A DNA stretch of 64,000 nt, from the NCBI GenBank assembly GCA_037974965.1, contig JBBPFI010000010.1, positions 372,001-436,000 on the forward strand, read 5' to 3'. Position numbers and translations under genes: made by a program. The stretch is from Dacryopinax spathularia. Taxonomy: Eukaryota > Basidiomycota > Dacrymycetes > Dacrymycetales > Dacrymycetaceae. Shown here piece by piece: positions 49,704-61,198 of the stretch. Positions within the stretch are counted from its first letter, which is position 1. Every line of letters begins with the position of its first letter. Under the pieces are notes generated by a model. That model made no database searches, had not been told where the DNA came from, and worked only from the letters and a program-made list of their open reading frames with translations.

Positions 49704-51477
49704 TCACCAGTTCCACGCCTCCAGATCCGCCTTCGCGAGCTCCCAATCCGCCTCAATAACCTTCCTGACCTTCTCGCTCCTCGGCACAATCACGCACCTA
49801 AACGGCCTCGGCTTGGAATTAAACCCGTCCGTATAATCCCACGTATCCGGTAACGGCTGGCCAGGCACAGGCCTGATATCAAACCCCCACATAATTCTTG
49901 CAGCGAGGAGGAAGATGCTGTTGCTCGCCAGATGCCTACCCGGGCAAATACGCCGGCCAAAGCCGAAGGGCAGGTCGAAGTCCTTTAAGCGAGGGTCGGT
50001 CGTGGTCAGGAACCGCTCGGGGAGGAAATTGTCCGGGTCGGGGAACATGACTGGGTCGCGCATTATCCCGTCCAGGTTGGCGAAAACGGTCGCGCCTTTG
50101 GGGATGAACATCCCTTCGTACCAGTCGTCTTCTGTTACTGCGTGTGGCGTGCCGCCGAGAACGGCGACGGGGCGCCAGCGGAGCGCTTCGTTGCAGGTTG
50201 CGCGGACGTAGGGGAGCGAGTCGTAGTCTTCGAAAGTGGGCATCCGGTCGGGGCCGACGACGCGGTCGAGCTCTTCTTGGGCTTTGCGGAGTACTTCAGG
50301 GTGATGCACCAAAGCCACTGAACCAGCGTCAGTCTCAACAACTTCCTCAAGCAGGATATGAAGCAACGTACAGATCATAGTCAACATCGTCCCAGCAGTA
50401 GTCTCGATCCCAGCCCCAAACGGCGTCGAACAAGCATACGCAAGCGCGAGCTCGTCCAACCCCGTCTTCTCCTCGCCAGCCTCGATCAGCTCTTTCGCAA
50501 GACAGGGCTTGCACGTCCCGTCCTGCATCTTGGCCTTGACGTCGTTCACGAGATGGGTGTAGAGCTCGATGTCCTTTTGTTTGCGCTCTTCGGCTTCTTT
50601 GCGGAAGGTTTGCATCCAGCGCTGTGGGGCGGTCAACGGGTTGTGAAGGAGAAGGGGAGGGGAGGACGTACGGGGAGCTTGAGGAGGATGGGGAAGGACT
50701 CGACGGCGTACTTGCCCGGAATGTTGACGCTTGTCAAATCTGCGTAATTATATCAGAGACAACGTTCATACTTGCGTGACGGACACTCACAGTCCATAGC
50801 AGCGTTATTCTCCCGCACGATCCATTCATCCAGACTCTCAATCCTCCGTCCATACGTGACGCTAACGACAACACTCGCCGCATACCGCTGCAAATGCGTC
50901 TCGAACCCCTCCGGCTGCGTCAACAAATCCCACATGAGCCTCTTACTCTCCAAGCTCTGGATAGGCTTATACTGCTCCGCCGCGCGGTTATGGAATCCCG
51001 TGTTGAGGACCTTGCGCCATTTACGCCATTCGGCGTTGTTGGGCATCATTAGGCCGCGTCGGTTTTCGGACAGGATCTCTTGCGACATTATGAACCGTGG
51101 ACGGGAGGAGTAGATGTTGGAACGTTTTTCGAGCAGGTCCCAGGCGGCTTGCGCGGTGCCGAGGACGATGACGGGTGTTTTGCCGAGGTAGATGGAGACA
51201 ACTGGACCTGTAAGAGCACGTCAGCATCTGGGCAGCTGTACCTAGATAGTAATGGCACACCATACTGTGCATTCCACTCGGCGAACTTCCTCCATGGCTT
51301 AGTTGCGGGCAGTTGGTGACGGTTGCCGACGAACGGAGCAGGAGGTGGGCCAGGTGGCATGTCCTTCCTCTTCAGGTGGGTGAGGTAGTAGTACACGACG
51401 AAAGCAACTACTGCGACGCCGACGAAGGCAAGATCACGCTTTGGCGTCGCTGCGAGAACATCGCTGAAGGTCGGCAT
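49704..51477 (-). CDS. Cytochrome P450 monooxygenase
   Basis: Microsomal heme-thiolate oxygenase. Start MPTFSDVLAATPKRD followed by a TM anchor (LAFVGVAVVAFVVYYYLTHL) and the Pro-rich hinge PPGPPP. I-helix FGAGIETTAGTM, ExxR in CNEALRWRP, PERF (LPERFLTTTD) and the heme ligand loop FGFGRRICPGRHLA. Four introns: near 51265-51210, 50790-50740, 50670-50620 and 50370-50320. The last exon ends ..KADLEAWNW. The overall type resembles the large basidiomycete families that oxidise small molecules or sesquiterpenes, but the family number cannot be given by eye. The P450 stands alone: no terpene synthase or polyketide synthase is adjacent. An upstream extension uses only a TTG start and is rejected. Confidence 0.9.
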
Positions 51478-52085
51478 GTTGATAGTCGATGGTCGAGAGG
51501 AAGGAGGAACAGCGGGCGATAGGCGCAACGGACAGAGAAGGAAAGAAAGCTGCCGAACGACAGCTTACTTATATCGCTGTCTCGAGTGGGTATAATCGGC
51601 CAGCCAGGAGGAGGGAAGGTATTAGCGAAACTGAATACGGCCAAGTCCGCTTGTGAGCCATAAGGGACGTGCGGGGAAAGTGATTGGAGGGCGGGGTAAA
51701 AGAAGCGCCGGGGGATGACCACTCGGATCATTGTTCACGCGCGGGCTCTGGTACGCAACAATAGACAGTTTACACAAGCATCGCCGGTCCAGCTCAAAAT
51801 GTATGTGTGAGTCGCAGCTGGGGTATCCATTGCAACTAGCTAAGGTAAGCTAGTGTGGGTACGTCTGCTATAAATACAACAACAAAATGTAATGTGACTG
51901 GAAAACAAGAGACCGCGCCTATGGCTACAAAATCAAGGGCGACCAAGCACCCACACGCGCAAGGGGAAACCTCTAAACCAAGTAAGAAAAGAAAATGAGA
52001 AGAAATGAAGTCGCAATCGTCCAAGCTAGTTGTTGATGTAGAGGTTGACCGGTCGCTCGGGTTGACCAGTAGCCAAATCGTCGCT
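51478..52085. other. Intergenic with P450 promoter
   Basis: About 600 bp between the P450 start and the stop of the FHA gene, both minus. It holds the P450 promoter; see the TATA-like box. An out-of-frame shadow reading from the FHA gene runs into it. Confidence 0.4.
51567..51574 (-). promoter_or_regulatory. TATA-like box (ATATAAGT) before P450
   Basis: On the minus strand GATATAAGTAAGC lies about 90 nt before the P450 ATG at 51477, the same core seen before the left-edge gene (851-858). Confidence 0.45.
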
Positions 52086-55000
52086 TCAGTAAGAGACGAC
52101 GCGCGACCGAAGGACGCGACCCGAAGTGGGGGCGGGCACGGGTGCCAACGCCGCCTGCTTGTCCGTCGAAGTCGACCTGGTCGCTCTGGCCGACGAGGGT
52201 GCAGGGCCGTTCTCCTTGTCGACGTGGGAAGAGGCCGCAGTACGGCGGTTCTTGAGTCCGCGTTGCGCCGGCTCAGACGGCTTGTCGACAACAGCCGCCT
52301 TTGCCGTGCGAGCCTTCTTGGGCGCACTGGGCTGGTTCTCGTCGCGCTCGATAATGGCACCCGTCTTGCGGGCCCGAGTGTTGCGTACCGGCGCTTCCTC
52401 CGCCTTGTGCTCCTCCTCGTCCCCTGCCGCCGCCCGTCCCCTCTTGCGAGTGTTCTTCGCAACCTCCGCCGACGCAGCTTCAGGTATGGCAGCGGTCTTG
52501 CGACCGCGCTTGACGGGTGCTGCCGGAGCGACCTCGGGTTCTGGAGCTGCCAGGTCAGCGAAGACCTGCTTGCTGCTGCTGCGGGTGACGCGCTTGGTGA
52601 CGGATGTCGCTGGCACCGTAGTAGTCGACCGTGTCTTCGGAAGAGCCCTCTTGGGGCGGCTCTCCTTGGTGGCCTCGTTGTCCTCGGCCATCGCAATGTC
52701 CTTCGTCTGCTGATTGTCACCGACCGGCGCAGCAGGGATCGCGACGTCGAGGGCACCTGCTTGCTCTGCCCCAGCATCCTGGCTAGAATGGGTCGTGATC
52801 TCGTCGCTGATGGCTTCCACAACGATCTCGTCGGCCTTGTCCGACAGCATTGCTGAAGCCTGCTCTTGAGCCGGCTGCGCAGGGAGGAGGGGTTCAGTCT
52901 CCTTGGCCTTGTGCCCAACGGTCGGCACTTTGCGAGAGCGAAGTACGCGCGTGCTCTGTACGCCACCAGCTGGGGGCGCGCACACCGCTCTGCGGCTGCG
53001 GCCCGTGCGGATGGGTTTGCGCTCCTCGATAGGCGTGGTCGTTGGCGTGGGGTCAGACACTGCCTCAGGTTGTTCGGCGAGCGCTGGAGCGGGCGAAGGT
53101 TCAGCTTGATCCGCCTCGGCAATGACGGGCTTCATGTCGCGTTCCGGCTCGCCGATGTCCGTCCCTGTTCTGGTAGGGTTCGCCGGCTCCTCACTCGCGG
53201 GGGGCTGTTCCTCTGTCTCTGCACTCCTGAGGTCGACGTCGGGTTGTGCAGCAACTTCGAAGTAATGGTCCCTTGGATGGGGAAGTAAGTGATTACCATC
53301 CAGCGCGGGACCGATGACGATTGGCCCGCGACTGAAGGGGTGGAGGTCCCCTTCAATTGGGACGAGGAACATCCTGGGTGCAAACCAGCTTCCGGCTCCG
53401 GGCTGGTCGATGAGCTCGAACGGATGGAGGTTGTGGTGGATGGAGAGGAGGTTGGCGAGTTCCTTCTTCTGGTGAGCACGCATGGCCTTTTGAAGTTTCT
53501 TGCGGGCGAACCGCTCGTGTGCCTTGTGATACTTGATGTGTTTGGCGGTCGTTCTGCGGGGGAACTTGGGGCGAACAATCTTGAGGACCTCTTCGATTGT
53601 TGCCTGGTCCAAGGGCAGCGACTGTGAATACATTAGCATTACACTCCGTAGCGCGCGCTGGATAGGCACTGACCTGGTCTTCCTCGCTGGGCGCAGCTGA
53701 TTGTTCCGGGTTCCCTTCACATGGTTGAGAGAGGGCCGCACCATTCTCGCACAGCGGCAATCCGCTGACCGGATCGAGGAGGGGGATCGTTGGCAAGCCC
53801 ATCGCCCTACGCCAATCGTCCTCGTGGAGCTGAGGGTCGATCGGCACGCCGCCCATTGCTGATACAGGAGCGTAGGGGATGGGCGATTGCCTCTCGGGTC
53901 GGGGCGAGTCGACTTCCATCGGCTCGCCGTACCACTCGTCGGTCTCCTCCGGTGTGGCGGCGACTGGTGGCCCCTGCATGGACATTTGTGCGGGTTGGGG
54001 AATGCCGACGGGGAAGGGTGGGTGATGAGCCAGGGGGGTTGCCGCGAATCCATTTCCTTGGGGACCAAGCTATGTAAGTAGTCAGCAGCGAGTATTATTG
54101 CTTAGTTGCTAAACACGTACGGTGATCGTCGCTGGCATGGCCGACGGGTACGCTGCCAATCCTTGGTGCTGTGACCATCCGGGAAGGACGTGCTGGACGG
54201 CGGAAGGCGACCTCATGCCGGTAGGGGTGTTTGGCTGCGGCAGCGCGACCGGGAGCGCAGGGGCGACGGGCGGCGGGGATGGAGGTGTTGGTTGTCTGAG
54301 GACATCCAAGTTCTCTGTCGTTAGGCCGTTCATCTCCAGCTCCTCCCAGGTAAGTTGATACGTGCGATCTCGAATCTCGTCCCGTTCGCCGTTCGTCTGG
54401 GTGATGTTGGTCCGTTCGCGCTCGCGGTCCACCTCTTCCAGAGCAATCAACTCTGGGCCGTCGTGTGCGAGAATGAAGCGGAGACGACGGTCATCCTCAG
54501 CGTCTTCCAGTAAACCATGGTTGCGCCGGAATTCTATGCTCTCGCTGAGGGGTTCGATCAGCCTGGTGCGGACGGCCGGAGAGAAAGCGAGCTTGGGTCT
54601 CGCGCGTTTGTCTTTCTTCGGCGTTCCGGGAGTTTTCAAGATGGGCTTTGGCTGGACGGGCGGCGGCTTGGGAGATCTCAATGCAGGCTGTGGCTGGATG
54701 GGCGGCGGTTGTTCAGGTGGAGCAGGGGGCGTTGGAGGATGCGCCCTGAGGGAGTCAATGTCGAACATGCTCATTCGCCATCCGCGCCCCGTGTTCTACA
54801 TATATGCGTCAGAATCACCTTCGAAAGACGTTGGAAAATTGGTGCGTACCGAGCTCAGCTCCTTGTTCGTCATGCCGGCTCTGTTTGGCGCATACTGGAA
54901 TATGAATAGCCGGCCACCCATGTTGATCCGATCGCCGTCTCTCAGCATGCGGCCCCAAAGGGGCAGTTTGGCGGGAATGATCGGCTCGTCGTTAACCGTG

Positions 55001-56002
55001 AAGTATCGGAACATCGTCACAAAGTGAACCTGTTGAGCGTCAACAAGGTGTATGCAGTACAGAGTACTAATGTCGTACCTTTTTAGTCATGTAGTTGTAC
55101 TGCAGCTCGAAAGCGCAGTCATCGGCCGGGGTCAAGTACAAGCGGATGTCACTGGACGCTTTTTTGCCCACGGTGAATGAGACCTTGTCGACGGGCATGC
55201 ACGCGACTATCTTCTCGCCGAGTCGGTCGTGGACGTACAGCATCCCGATGCGGCCGAACGGGACTTTGGGGGTGGGGAGCCCAACACTGTGAACAGGAGT
55301 GCGCGACAGACCGAGCGGAACTGACGATGGAGCACCGGAAGCCGAAGACGAACCATGGGGAGCCGAAGATGAGCGACGAGCAGCCAAAGACGAACGACGA
55401 CGGGGCGCCGGAGAGGGACCAAGCGAAGCCGGAGATGGACCACCGGGAGCCGGAGACGAACCGATGGGAGCGGTAGATGGACCAAGGGAATCCGGAGCTG
55501 GACCACGGGAATCCCTAGACCGACGACGGGGAGCCGGAGCCGAGCCGTTGGGAGCCGGAGCCGGGCCAACGGGAGCCCAAGACGAATAATCGGGACCCCA
55601 AGACGAATGGTAGGGAGCCTGAGATGGACCGAGGGAAGCCGGGGATGTACCATGGGGAGCCGGAGACGGACCATGGAGAGCCAGAGACGAACCATGGGGA
55701 ACCGAAGACGAGACACGGGGAGACGCAGATAGACCAACGGAAGCCGTGGATGGACCATAGGAGGCCCAAGACGAAGCGTGGCGAGCCGGGGAGGGGGCAA
55801 GGGGAGCCGGAGATGGACCGCGGGGAGCCAAAGACGAACCGATGGGAGCCGTAGACGTGCCAAGGGGAGCCGGAGACGTACCAGAGGGAGCCATGGGAGC
55901 CGTCGAAGTACGGGAGGGCACCTGTACCGAAGAGGGCAACCCAAGCCCGAGCATGCTCTGGAGAGCCTTGACGGGAGTGCTGAGGAAACTCATTGTCGTC
56001 AT
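52086..56002 (-). CDS. FHA-domain nuclear protein with heptad repeats and AT-hook-like motifs
   Basis: Start MTTMSFLSTPVKALQSML. The first 250 residues hold about 27 heptads of the form (P/T/S)APxGPS. A forkhead-associated domain follows, split by an intron (..NYMTKK, then VHFVTMFRYF); it has VSFTVGKKASSDIRL, the usual GR-like strand region, and WGRMLRDGDRINMGGRLFIF. FHA domains bind phosphothreonine. The middle is Pro-rich with QLTWEELEMNGL, then a helical part LDQATIEEVLKIVRP and a basic ..KYHKAHERFARKKLQKAM. The C-terminal 450 residues are charged and contain AT-hook-like KRGRKTA and RKRGRAA. Introns near 55067-55019, 54841-54790, 54120-54071 and 53675-53625. Function unknown; the combination (FHA plus long basic repeat tail) is reminiscent of chromosome-associated proteins such as Ki-67, which is only a suggestion. 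Confidence 0.75.
55290..55900 (-). repeat. 21-bp coding minisatellite (heptad repeat)
   Basis: About 27 imperfect tandem copies of a 21-bp unit encode (P/T/S)APxGPS heptads in the FHA protein. The base pattern keeps several frames on both strands open, which explains long spurious frames here. Copy-to-copy variation is mostly in the x position and the last two residues. Confidence 0.8.
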
Positions 56003-56501
56003 CGTGTTGATGTCGATGTGAATGTCGAAGGTTGGTATTTGATTAGAGTCGAAAGACGAGAGCTGGATATCGTCAGAAAGATCTTCAGAGAGCTGTAGCT
56101 GTTGAGGGAGCTGCTGTTCGAGTGAGATCTTGAAGGGGGGTATCGTCAACCTCGCCGCCGGGGTTATGAGGGCATTGGGCACCCGTAGAGTTTTGGTCAG
56201 AAGCACAACGCGCGAAGATGCACTATCACGTGAAGAACCCTATTGACGTTATGCCATTCACTCCCCGTTGCCTCCGTTCTGATCCCGCCAAGTTCACACG
56301 CATACACAAAGGGTGCATATCGGGCCCATCTCGATCTGGACTGTGCCTGTCGCGCCTGAACGGGCTCGCGCAACTCCTCCGTGAAGGTACCTCCGGCCTC
56401 CTTTGATACCTCAAACCACTAAATTAGGGTTTTCTCATTCTCTGCATGGTTTTCACGACGAAAATGGACGGGGGACAAGCATATATGCGTGCATATATCT
56501 C
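56003..56501. other. Divergent intergenic region upstream of the FHA gene
   Basis: About 500 bp. The FHA frame is open upstream to about 56206 but has no ATG. Two CATATAT elements (56480-56497) lie just before a candidate plus-strand ATG at 56502. Confidence 0.35.
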
Positions 56502-57074
56502 ATGTTGAGGAGGGGTCACCTGGGTGTAGGACGACAGAGGGAGGCTCCCAGATATTCTGACGTGTTCGCCTCAGTTTCCATCTTGGGCCTAGCGCCAGAT
56601 TCCACGGACGACATTCTAGAACGCCTCTTCCTGCTCAGCGGAGGCTATGCGTACGACAATGACAAAGCGCCCGAGAATCAGCCAATCAGGAAGAGCGATC
56701 TGACCCTGGTGCCCACAAAGTTGTAAGCGTAGAGTTGAAGGGCACGCGGGCGCTCGGCTCTCATCCTCCGATGTCCGGACTTCCCTTACCTCGGGCCCGC
56801 GTCGGAAGCGCATTCGTACCGCCCAGATGTATGCGCCTGCCTGGCCGTCTGGCGCTCCTACAGGCAAACCTTAGAGACGCCAACTTGCACCGCGGCCTTG
56901 CGACGACTGTTGTCGAGGAAGCTCAGGATGACTGGTTCGTCGTCGGGGGTGCTCGAACTCCAGCACACCGTCCTCTCAGCACTCGAGAACGTCGTTGGCC
57001 TGCATCTCTGGAGCCTATCGCGACCGCCTCCTCTCTCACTACACCGCTTTCACCACATAACCGTCCATCGTGAA
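56502..57074 (+). CDS. Candidate fragmentary protein gene (F-box/LRR-like?)
   Basis: From an ATG at 56502 a frame (..SILGLAPDSTDDILERLF..) runs to about 56722, then another register carries a very protein-like stretch (VCACLAVWRSYRQTLETP; LENVVGLHLWSL) ending at a GTAAGC donor at 57075. The later part resembles fungal F-box/LRR-type proteins. I could not define the joining intron, so the gene may be incomplete or decayed. Confidence 0.3.
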
Positions 57075-58479
57075 GTAAGCGCCTACGCGTCATCCTGTCC
57101 GATCACTCCTTCCGCAAAAGGAATCCAAGAACTCGTAGAGTTAACACCAGGGTCCAACCCTCCTATTCCTCCCCCAATTCGGCTTCTGCCGCGCCACCGG
57201 CAGCCTCTTGCCCCGGGTAAGCGTCTGAAAATCCAGAGGTTTAGACTCGCAAGGCGCTGCGCATGCGGCGCTCTCCTCGCCACTGAATAGGTTAGCGCTT
57301 CCTCTCTCCCTTCGTTGATAGGTAGATGTTGAAGGTGGGGCCACCACGCGTCTTCCGAGGTCAGAGGACTTCTCCGCCGAAGGTACATTTCCGCTGGGAA
57401 GACAAATTTGTTCAGCGGAAGTAAGAAGCAGGAGGGAGGCGGCGCCGCGTCGGACGCACGGTTGCGGTGCTCCGAGGGGACTTGGCCACAATCCACGCTT
57501 GGACGCGTCCTCCCGAGCTGCACGCGTTCGGTCACGAGATCTTGATTTTCCACTATCCCTCCCCCGGGCACGTAGTTCGCCCCATCACCCGAAGTTCTAC
57601 CGTTCGTCAGAGTGAGGAAACTGTGTACAGCGCTGCTCGCCACCGCCCACGTACTACTGACCGCAGAGGACCTGCACCGGAACGCAGACCTCTCCCGCAC
57701 ACCGTTCTTTCACCCCCTCCTCCCTCGTACTCGCCACAAACCTCCCAACGAATCGACTCACCTCCAAACCGAGCTTATCGCAAAACAGCTCTGCGCGTTC
57801 CCCCGCAGTGGAGTCCAGTCATCAACCCGCCCAACCTAAACCGCCCACACGTGCTGAAACTCTGACTCGACCCGGGGGAGCCCGATCGCGACTCGAGCCT
57901 GTCTCACGCTGCGTTCTGAGTTTGCTGTCTTGCTTGAACCCTTCCTGTCTGGCCCGCTGGAGTCTCGTTGGCCGGGGCCGAGCCGTTCTATTCGGGTTTG
58001 GGTGAGATGGGTCACTTGCACCAGCCTCGCTGCGCTCGTACGCGCGCGCGTAGGCGTACGTGTCGGGGCTCACGTGCTCGCAGATCCTAGCCTTTGCACC
58101 AGTCAGAGCAGCACCGATACCAAGGGAGTAAGTAACGAAGTCTATTAGTTATGCGATAATGTACAATGTACACACACGGGTACGAGATGCCCGGGATATA
58201 TCATCCTGTGGTGGTCCCGTCTAGATGGTATCCCAATGACCGTCCCTCTGGCTCCTTCCCCACTCGTTCCTGTACTTATCTTTCCGTCCATCCGAGTGAT
58301 AATCCTCCTCCTTCACCGCCTTCCCCAAGAAGAGGCATCAGGGATCGTCATTCGTCTGAGCCCGATCTTTCATCTTTTAAGGTCATGGCCCATGGGCAAT
58401 TTCCGGATTTTCCGCGCGTTCGACGAGCAAGCTCAGTAACGAGCGAACAACGACCCCGTCGCCGCATACTTGCACGCGA
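57075..58479. other. Intergenic, about 1.4 kb
   Basis: A 205-codon minus-strand frame (57700-57083) needs a GTG start and has no recognisable motif. No gene is called. The MFS transporter 3' end lies at the right side. Confidence 0.35.
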
Positions 58480-60722
58480 TCAGCAGTAAACACGAGCCAA
58501 TGACCATCGACCTATCTCAACATGGTCAGGAACCGCATATCGAGTCACCACAGAAAACAGAAGCGCCAAGAGGCTAAGAAGCGATGAAGGAAACGGGGGA
58601 AGAGACGTACCCTGCGTAGAAGCCGACTTCGTGGAAGCTCCCATAGCGGTCGTAGATTGCGCCTGATATTGGCGGGCCGGTTAGTGCCTGCACGCGCGTT
58701 AGTCAGCAACTTGGACATCAAATCTCAGCCGAGCAAAGGGAAGGGGAAGTGATAGTATGATGTAAAACGCGCAATAGGGTTTGAGGGAGGACCTGAATGT
58801 GGAATGTGACAACAGCACGTCGCCGCCCCTTCATAAGAGAGAGAACAGGCTGACGAAGAAGAAGAGAAAAATGGAACGAGACTCACAAACACCGCCGCGA
58901 TACTCAACGTCATCCCCATCCTCCTCCCCATATCCGTCAACTTCCCCATCTGCGCCAACGGCGCCCCCATCAGCCCCACATACGCCCCACTCGAAAGTCC
59001 ATAAATAACCGCAACCACCACAAGACTCGCCGTACTCGTGCAGTAGGGCCAGGCGTAGGTCGTTACGGCTGCTAGGGCTGTGAATGGGATCAGCACGTTT
59101 ACGGGTCCGAGTTTGTCGGCTAGCGCGCCGGATGTTAGGCGGCCGAATGTGGAGGCTGCGTTTGCTATGCTGACGCTGTAGGAGGCGAGGGAGGGGGCGA
59201 TGTGGGGTTGTTGGGCGGAGACGTTGAGGTATGTTAGCACTACGCGCATGCATTAGTACATATCTCACGCATCACCGGGACGAATCGCGGAGGAAGTGAA
59301 GCACGTGCGAGGCAGGGGGGAAAGTGGGAGAAGAACTTGGGGAAGACAAAAACGGGGAAGGAAAGAGGTGGAGATGTGGAGAGAAGACGCACCAGTATAC
59401 AGCCCCAAAAAAGTGACACAAGTCGCCCCCGTATAAAGCGTATACTCGACCCTCCTAAACGCCCCCAAATTGACCAACCCCCCCTTGACATTAACGGGCG
59501 GCAACCGCCGACGCATGACGGCGTTCGCGAACCCCGTCGCGGCGAGCAGGATGAACCCGATTATGCGCATCGTCCAGGGGAACCCGACGAGCGGGAGGAG
59601 CTTTGAGACTGCTATTGGCAAGATTGTGCCGCCGAGGGAGGAGCCGATGGCTACTATTCCGAAGGCTAGGGAACGTTTTTTGCGCCCTGGGGTGAAGGTT
59701 AGTACACGACTGTCTATGCGGGTAGGCGCGGTCCGGAAAGTACAGGTCGCGAAGCAAGGAGAGAAAGCGGGAAGGAAAAGAGATGAGAGGGGAAGGCGAG
59801 AGAGGAAGAGGGACGCACACCAATGACTAACCACCGCCATAGTAGGCCCAAACACCCACCCACTGCCCAAGCCAACGACGATCCCCTGCGCGAGCACAAA
59901 CTGCCAGTACTGCTTGCATTCCGCCACCAAAAAGCTTGACACGACGAGCACGGCGGAGGAGATTGCGAGTGGGAGATGGAAGTAGCCGAGGTCGAAGAGA
60001 CGGCCGGTGAAGAGGCCGGGGAGGAACGTGAGGGAGTATTGGATGGAGCCTATCCAGGCGCTTCGGGGTGCGGGTCAGCGTGCAGGTCCGGTAAGAGAAG
60101 AAAGATGGGCACGGAGGGGAGAGGGGCCCAAGAGGAGGGAGAAGACGAGAGGAAGGGATGAGGACGTACATGGTCGAAGGCGACACATCAGGCATCAACA
60201 CCGTCTCATAATAGTTCTGGAACACGCCCCACGCATTAACGAATCCAAACCTACCACCCTCGTCAGCCTCCCAACCCCACCCCACGAGCAGAGAAAGAAG
60301 ACGTACGAAGCAAACGTAATACACACACCACCAGCAACGACCAACCAAGCCCTCAGCCCTCCATCGGGGAAATCATCCGCCTCGTCCCGCCGTATAGCCT
60401 CTTCCCCCTCGCCAGGGTAGACACGCTCGTCCTCGTCTTCTATAATTTCGCCGGCTTCGTTTTTGCGTATTCGTGGGTGGGGAGATGTGGGGGATTTGGG
60501 TTCCCCGGTGGTGGGGGAAGAGGTGGGGAGGAGGTGCGGGGAGTGTGGGGAGTGCGGGGAGTTGGGGTGGTGCGGAGTGTCGTGCTGCGCTTTCTCGTCC
60601 ATGTCGGCGTGGTCGACAATCGTCATGCTCGCCGCTGCCGAGCCTGGTTCCTCCGCATGCGGCGTCGGGACGGCTGTCGATGGCAGTGGCAGGTCGTTAC
60701 TAGTCCTCTCAGCGCTGACCAT
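58480..60722 (-). CDS. MFS transporter, monocarboxylate-porter type
   Basis: Start MVSAERTSNDLPLPST at 60722, followed by a 120-residue cytosolic tail rich in His, Ser and Pro. TM1 is preceded by the diagnostic DFPDGGLRAWLVV; next NAWGVFQNYYETVL. Further TM regions include LFDLGYFHLPLAISSAVLV, FVLAQGIVVGLGSGWVFG, GRKKRSLAFGIVAIGSSLGG (the MFS loop motif), FPWTMRIIGFILLAATGF and the second half with GRLTSGALADKLGPVNVLI. The last exon ends RWSLARVYC at 58480. Six introns are visible with standard signals. Fungal members include Mch-type transporters that carry monocarboxylates, riboflavin or secondary products; the substrate is unknown. It stands next to a transposon. Confidence 0.88.
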
Positions 60723-61198
60723 CCTCCCGCAGCAGGATCTTTGCACCAACCGAGAGCAGAGCAAATGAGGATCGCCTGGGACAAAGCCAAACGAAGGGAA
60801 AGTAAGCAACTTGAACAGAAGGCGAAGGCCCGGTTAATAAACCCCTCCATCCCCTGCTCATTAATCAAGCCGGATCGGGCCCGGACTTAACACACACAAA
60901 GCACACAGCACACCATCGTAGCATACGGTCGACTCAGCCATTCATTCAATCTTTCACCCAGCCAGAAGTGGGCCAAGGGACCCGAGTCTGCCGACATGCC
61001 GAGCAACTCGGCCGTGCCGATCGGAAGGGGATTCTCCCGCGCTCTTGCACGCCATGGGGCTGGTTTGTAAGCACTGACTTGCTTCATGCTGGCTCGGTGT
61101 CCGATGAAACGCCTTGAGTGAGAGTAGCCCACCTCAATTCTAGTTCGCGCCAGATCGTTCGTCGGAGCCAATACCCTAGCGGACCAGAAAGGATGACA
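60723..61198. other. Intergenic between MFS gene and transposon
   Basis: About 475 bp containing the MFS promoter. The left end of the transposon probably lies near its right limit. I could not identify a terminal inverted repeat because the other end is outside the window. Confidence 0.35.

Noticed and set aside
51836-53122. Long Arg/Ser/Pro-rich minus-strand frame (428 codons)
   Set aside because: It overlaps the C-terminal exon of the FHA gene in a different register. Its composition is typical of a shadow frame over Lys/Ala/Pro-rich coding DNA, and it has no motif.
55207-55944. Long Leu/Arg/Pro-rich frame over the FHA heptad region
   Set aside because: The 21-bp repeat keeps several frames open. 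The (P/T/S)APxGPS frame is the one that joins the FHA domain.
57083-57700. Minus-strand 205-codon frame
   Set aside because: Needs a GTG start, has no recognisable motif and no splice context.
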